This document shows, piece by piece, positions 21,127 to 22,595 of a stretch of 22,595 bases of DNA. The translations under genes and the position numbers were made by a program. The stretch's first letter is position 1; every line of letters begins with the position of its first letter. This DNA is from a virus: positions 1 through 22,595 of IMG/VR virus record IMGVR_UViG_3300031280_000023, one strand, 5' to 3'. Under the pieces are notes generated by a model. That model had not been told where the DNA came from and searched no databases. It was given only the letters and a program-made list of their open reading frames with translations.

Positions 21127-21981
21127 ATGGCACAAGTAACTATAACAAAAGCGAACTTTATGACAAAGGTGAATGACCTACTGAATGACAACTGGGCTGG
21201 CACGACAACCTCCGCAGGTAACGCAGATAAGAAGGATTTGTTAGACTCGGAGCTTGCTCATTACAAGGACAATTACTTCAATGGTTGGTGGGTATATGTA
21301 GCATCGCAGCTTAGGCGTGTCTCGGATTTTACCTCCACGTCAGGAACAGTGGAGTGGATTACGGCAGTTACTGCACAGGTAGGCTCAGGCGTAGCCTATG
21401 AGCTACATCGTTACGATAGGGACAAGAAGGTGGCGGCTGCCAATCAGGCTTTAAGTATGGCGTTCCCTTGGTTCTACAGTCAGGTAGAGGATGAAGCCAC
21501 CTTAACGGGAACAGGCTCAGGTGCTACAGAATACCAAGTTCCTGCTACGTTTACAGAGTTTCCCGAGCAAATCTTCTACAAGGTGATAACCAATACCACC
21601 GACATTGAGTATGTAGAGGTATTGGACTTCAAGACCCGCAAGGCTGCTGGCACAATGTATTTCTATGCCGACATCCCTCTGGGCGAGCCTATCCTGCTGG
21701 TTGGCAAGACATACCTCACCCAGTTCGGTGCTCTAGACACAACGACTACGGAACTGGATGATTCACAGGCAAATGTAGTGGCCATGCTGGCTGCATCCAT
21801 CTTTTGCAGGATGATGTCATCTACCGTTAGTACCAATGATGCAGGTCGGTATGATAGTCTGGCTCAAAGATACGAAGCAATGTATGAGGAACAAAGGGAT
21901 AAACTGGCAGAACCCAGACTAACTGAGGGTAAGCTGGACTACAGTTGGCTCACAGGCTGGGAAAGAACCACATTCAAGTAA
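21127..21981 (+). CDS. Probable virion connector or tail protein
   Basis: A 284-aa protein with a conserved-looking N-terminal half. After a helical start (MTKVNDLLNDNWAGT) comes a beta-rich block, DNYFNGWWVYVASQLRRVSD, then GTVEWITAVTAQVGSGVAYE. This order resembles domains I associate with phage head-tail connector and tail-adaptor proteins. The second half has a helical segment (KKVAAANQALSMAFPWFYSQ), a beta region (EYVEVLDFKTRKAAGTMYFY) and a C-terminal helical stretch with SLAQRYEAMYEEQRDKLAE. The role is inferred from pattern and place. An AGAGGAG site precedes the ATG. Confidence 0.55.
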   Translation: MAQVTITKANFMTKVNDLLNDNWAGTTTSAGNADKKDLLDSELAHYKDNYFNGWWVYVASQLRRVSDFTSTSGTVEWITAVTAQVGSGVAYELHRYDRDKKVAAANQALSMAFPWFYSQVEDEATLTGTGSGATEYQVPATFTEFPEQIFYKVITNTTDIEYVEVLDFKTRKAAGTMYFYADIPLGEPILLVGKTYLTQFGALDTTTTELDDSQANVVAMLAASIFCRMMSSTVSTNDAGRYDSLAQRYEAMYEEQRDKLAEPRLTEGKLDYSWLTGWERTTFK

Positions 21982-21992
21982 TAGGAGTAATT

Positions 21993-22226
21993 ATGCCTTC
22001 TCAAAAAGCAAAGGATAAAGTCAAGGACAAAATCTTCCCTAACGACAGGGAGACTCCTGTTTACCTATCTGCTCAGGACTATAATAAGCTGGGTAGTGAG
22101 GAGAGGGAAGCCATATTGGAAGTCGTTAATGGGAAAGGGCATAACGGCTGGAAGTACGAGGAGGAGATGAAGTCCATGTTCCCACCCGTATTTAACCCCA
22201 AGCCCTTAACATGGAGGGTACGTTAG
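21993..22226 (+). CDS. 77-aa small protein
   Basis: A Lys- and Glu-rich protein (starts MPSQKAKDKVKDKIFPN, then PVYLSAQDYNKLGSEEREAI) with an aromatic C-terminal half containing GHNGWKYEEEMKSMFPP. AGGAG seven to eight bases upstream supports the ATG at 21993; an upstream in-frame start at 21945 overlaps the previous gene. It resembles short accessory proteins in tail operons and has no recognised family. Its stop overlaps the next gene (TAGTG). Confidence 0.55.
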   Translation: MPSQKAKDKVKDKIFPNDRETPVYLSAQDYNKLGSEEREAILEVVNGKGHNGWKYEEEMKSMFPPVFNPKPLTWRVR

Positions 22227-22595
22227 TGTCAACAGTGGGTGTAGATTTTGACTTGAGTTTCTTGGACATAACCACAACGGTTAAGACAAACGCTGCTACC
22301 TCAGCCAAAACCATTGATGTTACTACATCTACGGGTATGGCTGCGGGTGATGCTGTTGCTATTACCTTGAACGATACTAATGTTCACTGGGATGTAATAG
22401 CCTCTGTAACTGATGGTGATACCATTGTCATTACTATTGGCATACCAAGTGCTGCCGATGCTGGCAACGCTGTCAAGAGTTACAATGCCTATATGTGCAG
22501 GTCAGAGGGGGATAGAAAGATGTTCTCTGTAACAGACTCTCCATTGCTACCCCCGACCTTGATTACAGGGACAGCTTCAACAGACAACATTCAAC
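22226..22595 (+). CDS. Partial tail or structural protein, cut by window end
   Basis: An ORF open to the last base, 123 codons visible. The N-terminus (STVGVDFDLSFLDITTTVKT) is followed by a domain that looks like those in phage tail or stabilisation proteins: GMAAGDAVAITLNDTNVHWD, then DTIVITIGIPSAADAGNAVK. I prefer the GTG at 22226, which overlaps the previous stop (TAGTG) and has GGAGG at 22213-22217, eight bases upstream. An ATG at 22211 in the same frame is possible but lacks a ribosome-binding site. The true length and function cannot be judged from this fragment. Confidence 0.6.
   Translation, partial: MSTVGVDFDLSFLDITTTVKTNAATSAKTIDVTTSTGMAAGDAVAITLNDTNVHWDVIASVTDGDTIVITIGIPSAADAGNAVKSYNAYMCRSEGDRKMFSVTDSPLLPPTLITGTASTDNIQ

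Overview
The window looks like the packaging and virion-structure block of a tailed double-stranded DNA phage or prophage (Caudoviricetes). Every gene I accept is on the + strand and the genes are tightly packed, many joined by ATGA, TAATG or TAGTG overlaps. Bacterial Shine-Dalgarno sequences (AAGGAG and variants) precede most starts, so the host is a bacterium; the host group cannot be named from this sequence. No integrase, repressor, replication or lysis gene is visible. All functional calls come from motifs and gene order read by eye.

Region 1 (1-2854) starts with a small-terminase-like HTH gene (123-614). An unusual non-coding stretch follows: four 10-bp tandem units (621-660), an array of GTGAC elements spaced about one helical turn apart (677-765), a possible promoter (848-877) and a strongly structured segment that may be an RNA (905-1237). 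Next come three tiny genes (1248-1654), a tRNA with a CAT anticodon (1741-1818), what looks like the 5' half of a tRNA-Gln (1821-1865), a secreted Cys-rich protein, a Cys/Pro-rich protein and a zincin-like HExxH protein.

Region 2 (2855-7100) encodes the large terminase, the portal, and three small or unassigned proteins, one of which (6010-6189, 59 aa) overlaps both neighbours. Region 3 is a single 1913-codon gene (7102-12843) of the phage polyvalent-protein type. It has coiled coil, clusters of hydrophobic segments, a GNAT-like domain and a conserved C-terminal region, and is probably a virion-internal or ejected protein. A 219-nt non-coding leader with several perfect hairpins, one resembling an intrinsic terminator, separates it from the head genes.

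Region 4 (13063-16206) holds a scaffold-like protein, the major capsid protein, and a right-handed beta-helix protein sandwiched between two FmdB-like zinc-ribbon proteins. Region 5 (16262-22595) holds tail or appendage genes: a 250-aa structural protein, a coiled-coil protein, a 933-aa modular fibre with an internal 65-bp duplication, and five further genes, the last cut by the window edge.

The genes would act in sequence: terminase selects and packages DNA through the portal into a shell built from scaffold and capsid protein, the giant protein is probably carried inside the head, and the distal genes build connector and fibre parts. The least explained parts are the terS-terL interval, the capsid leader and the giant protein.
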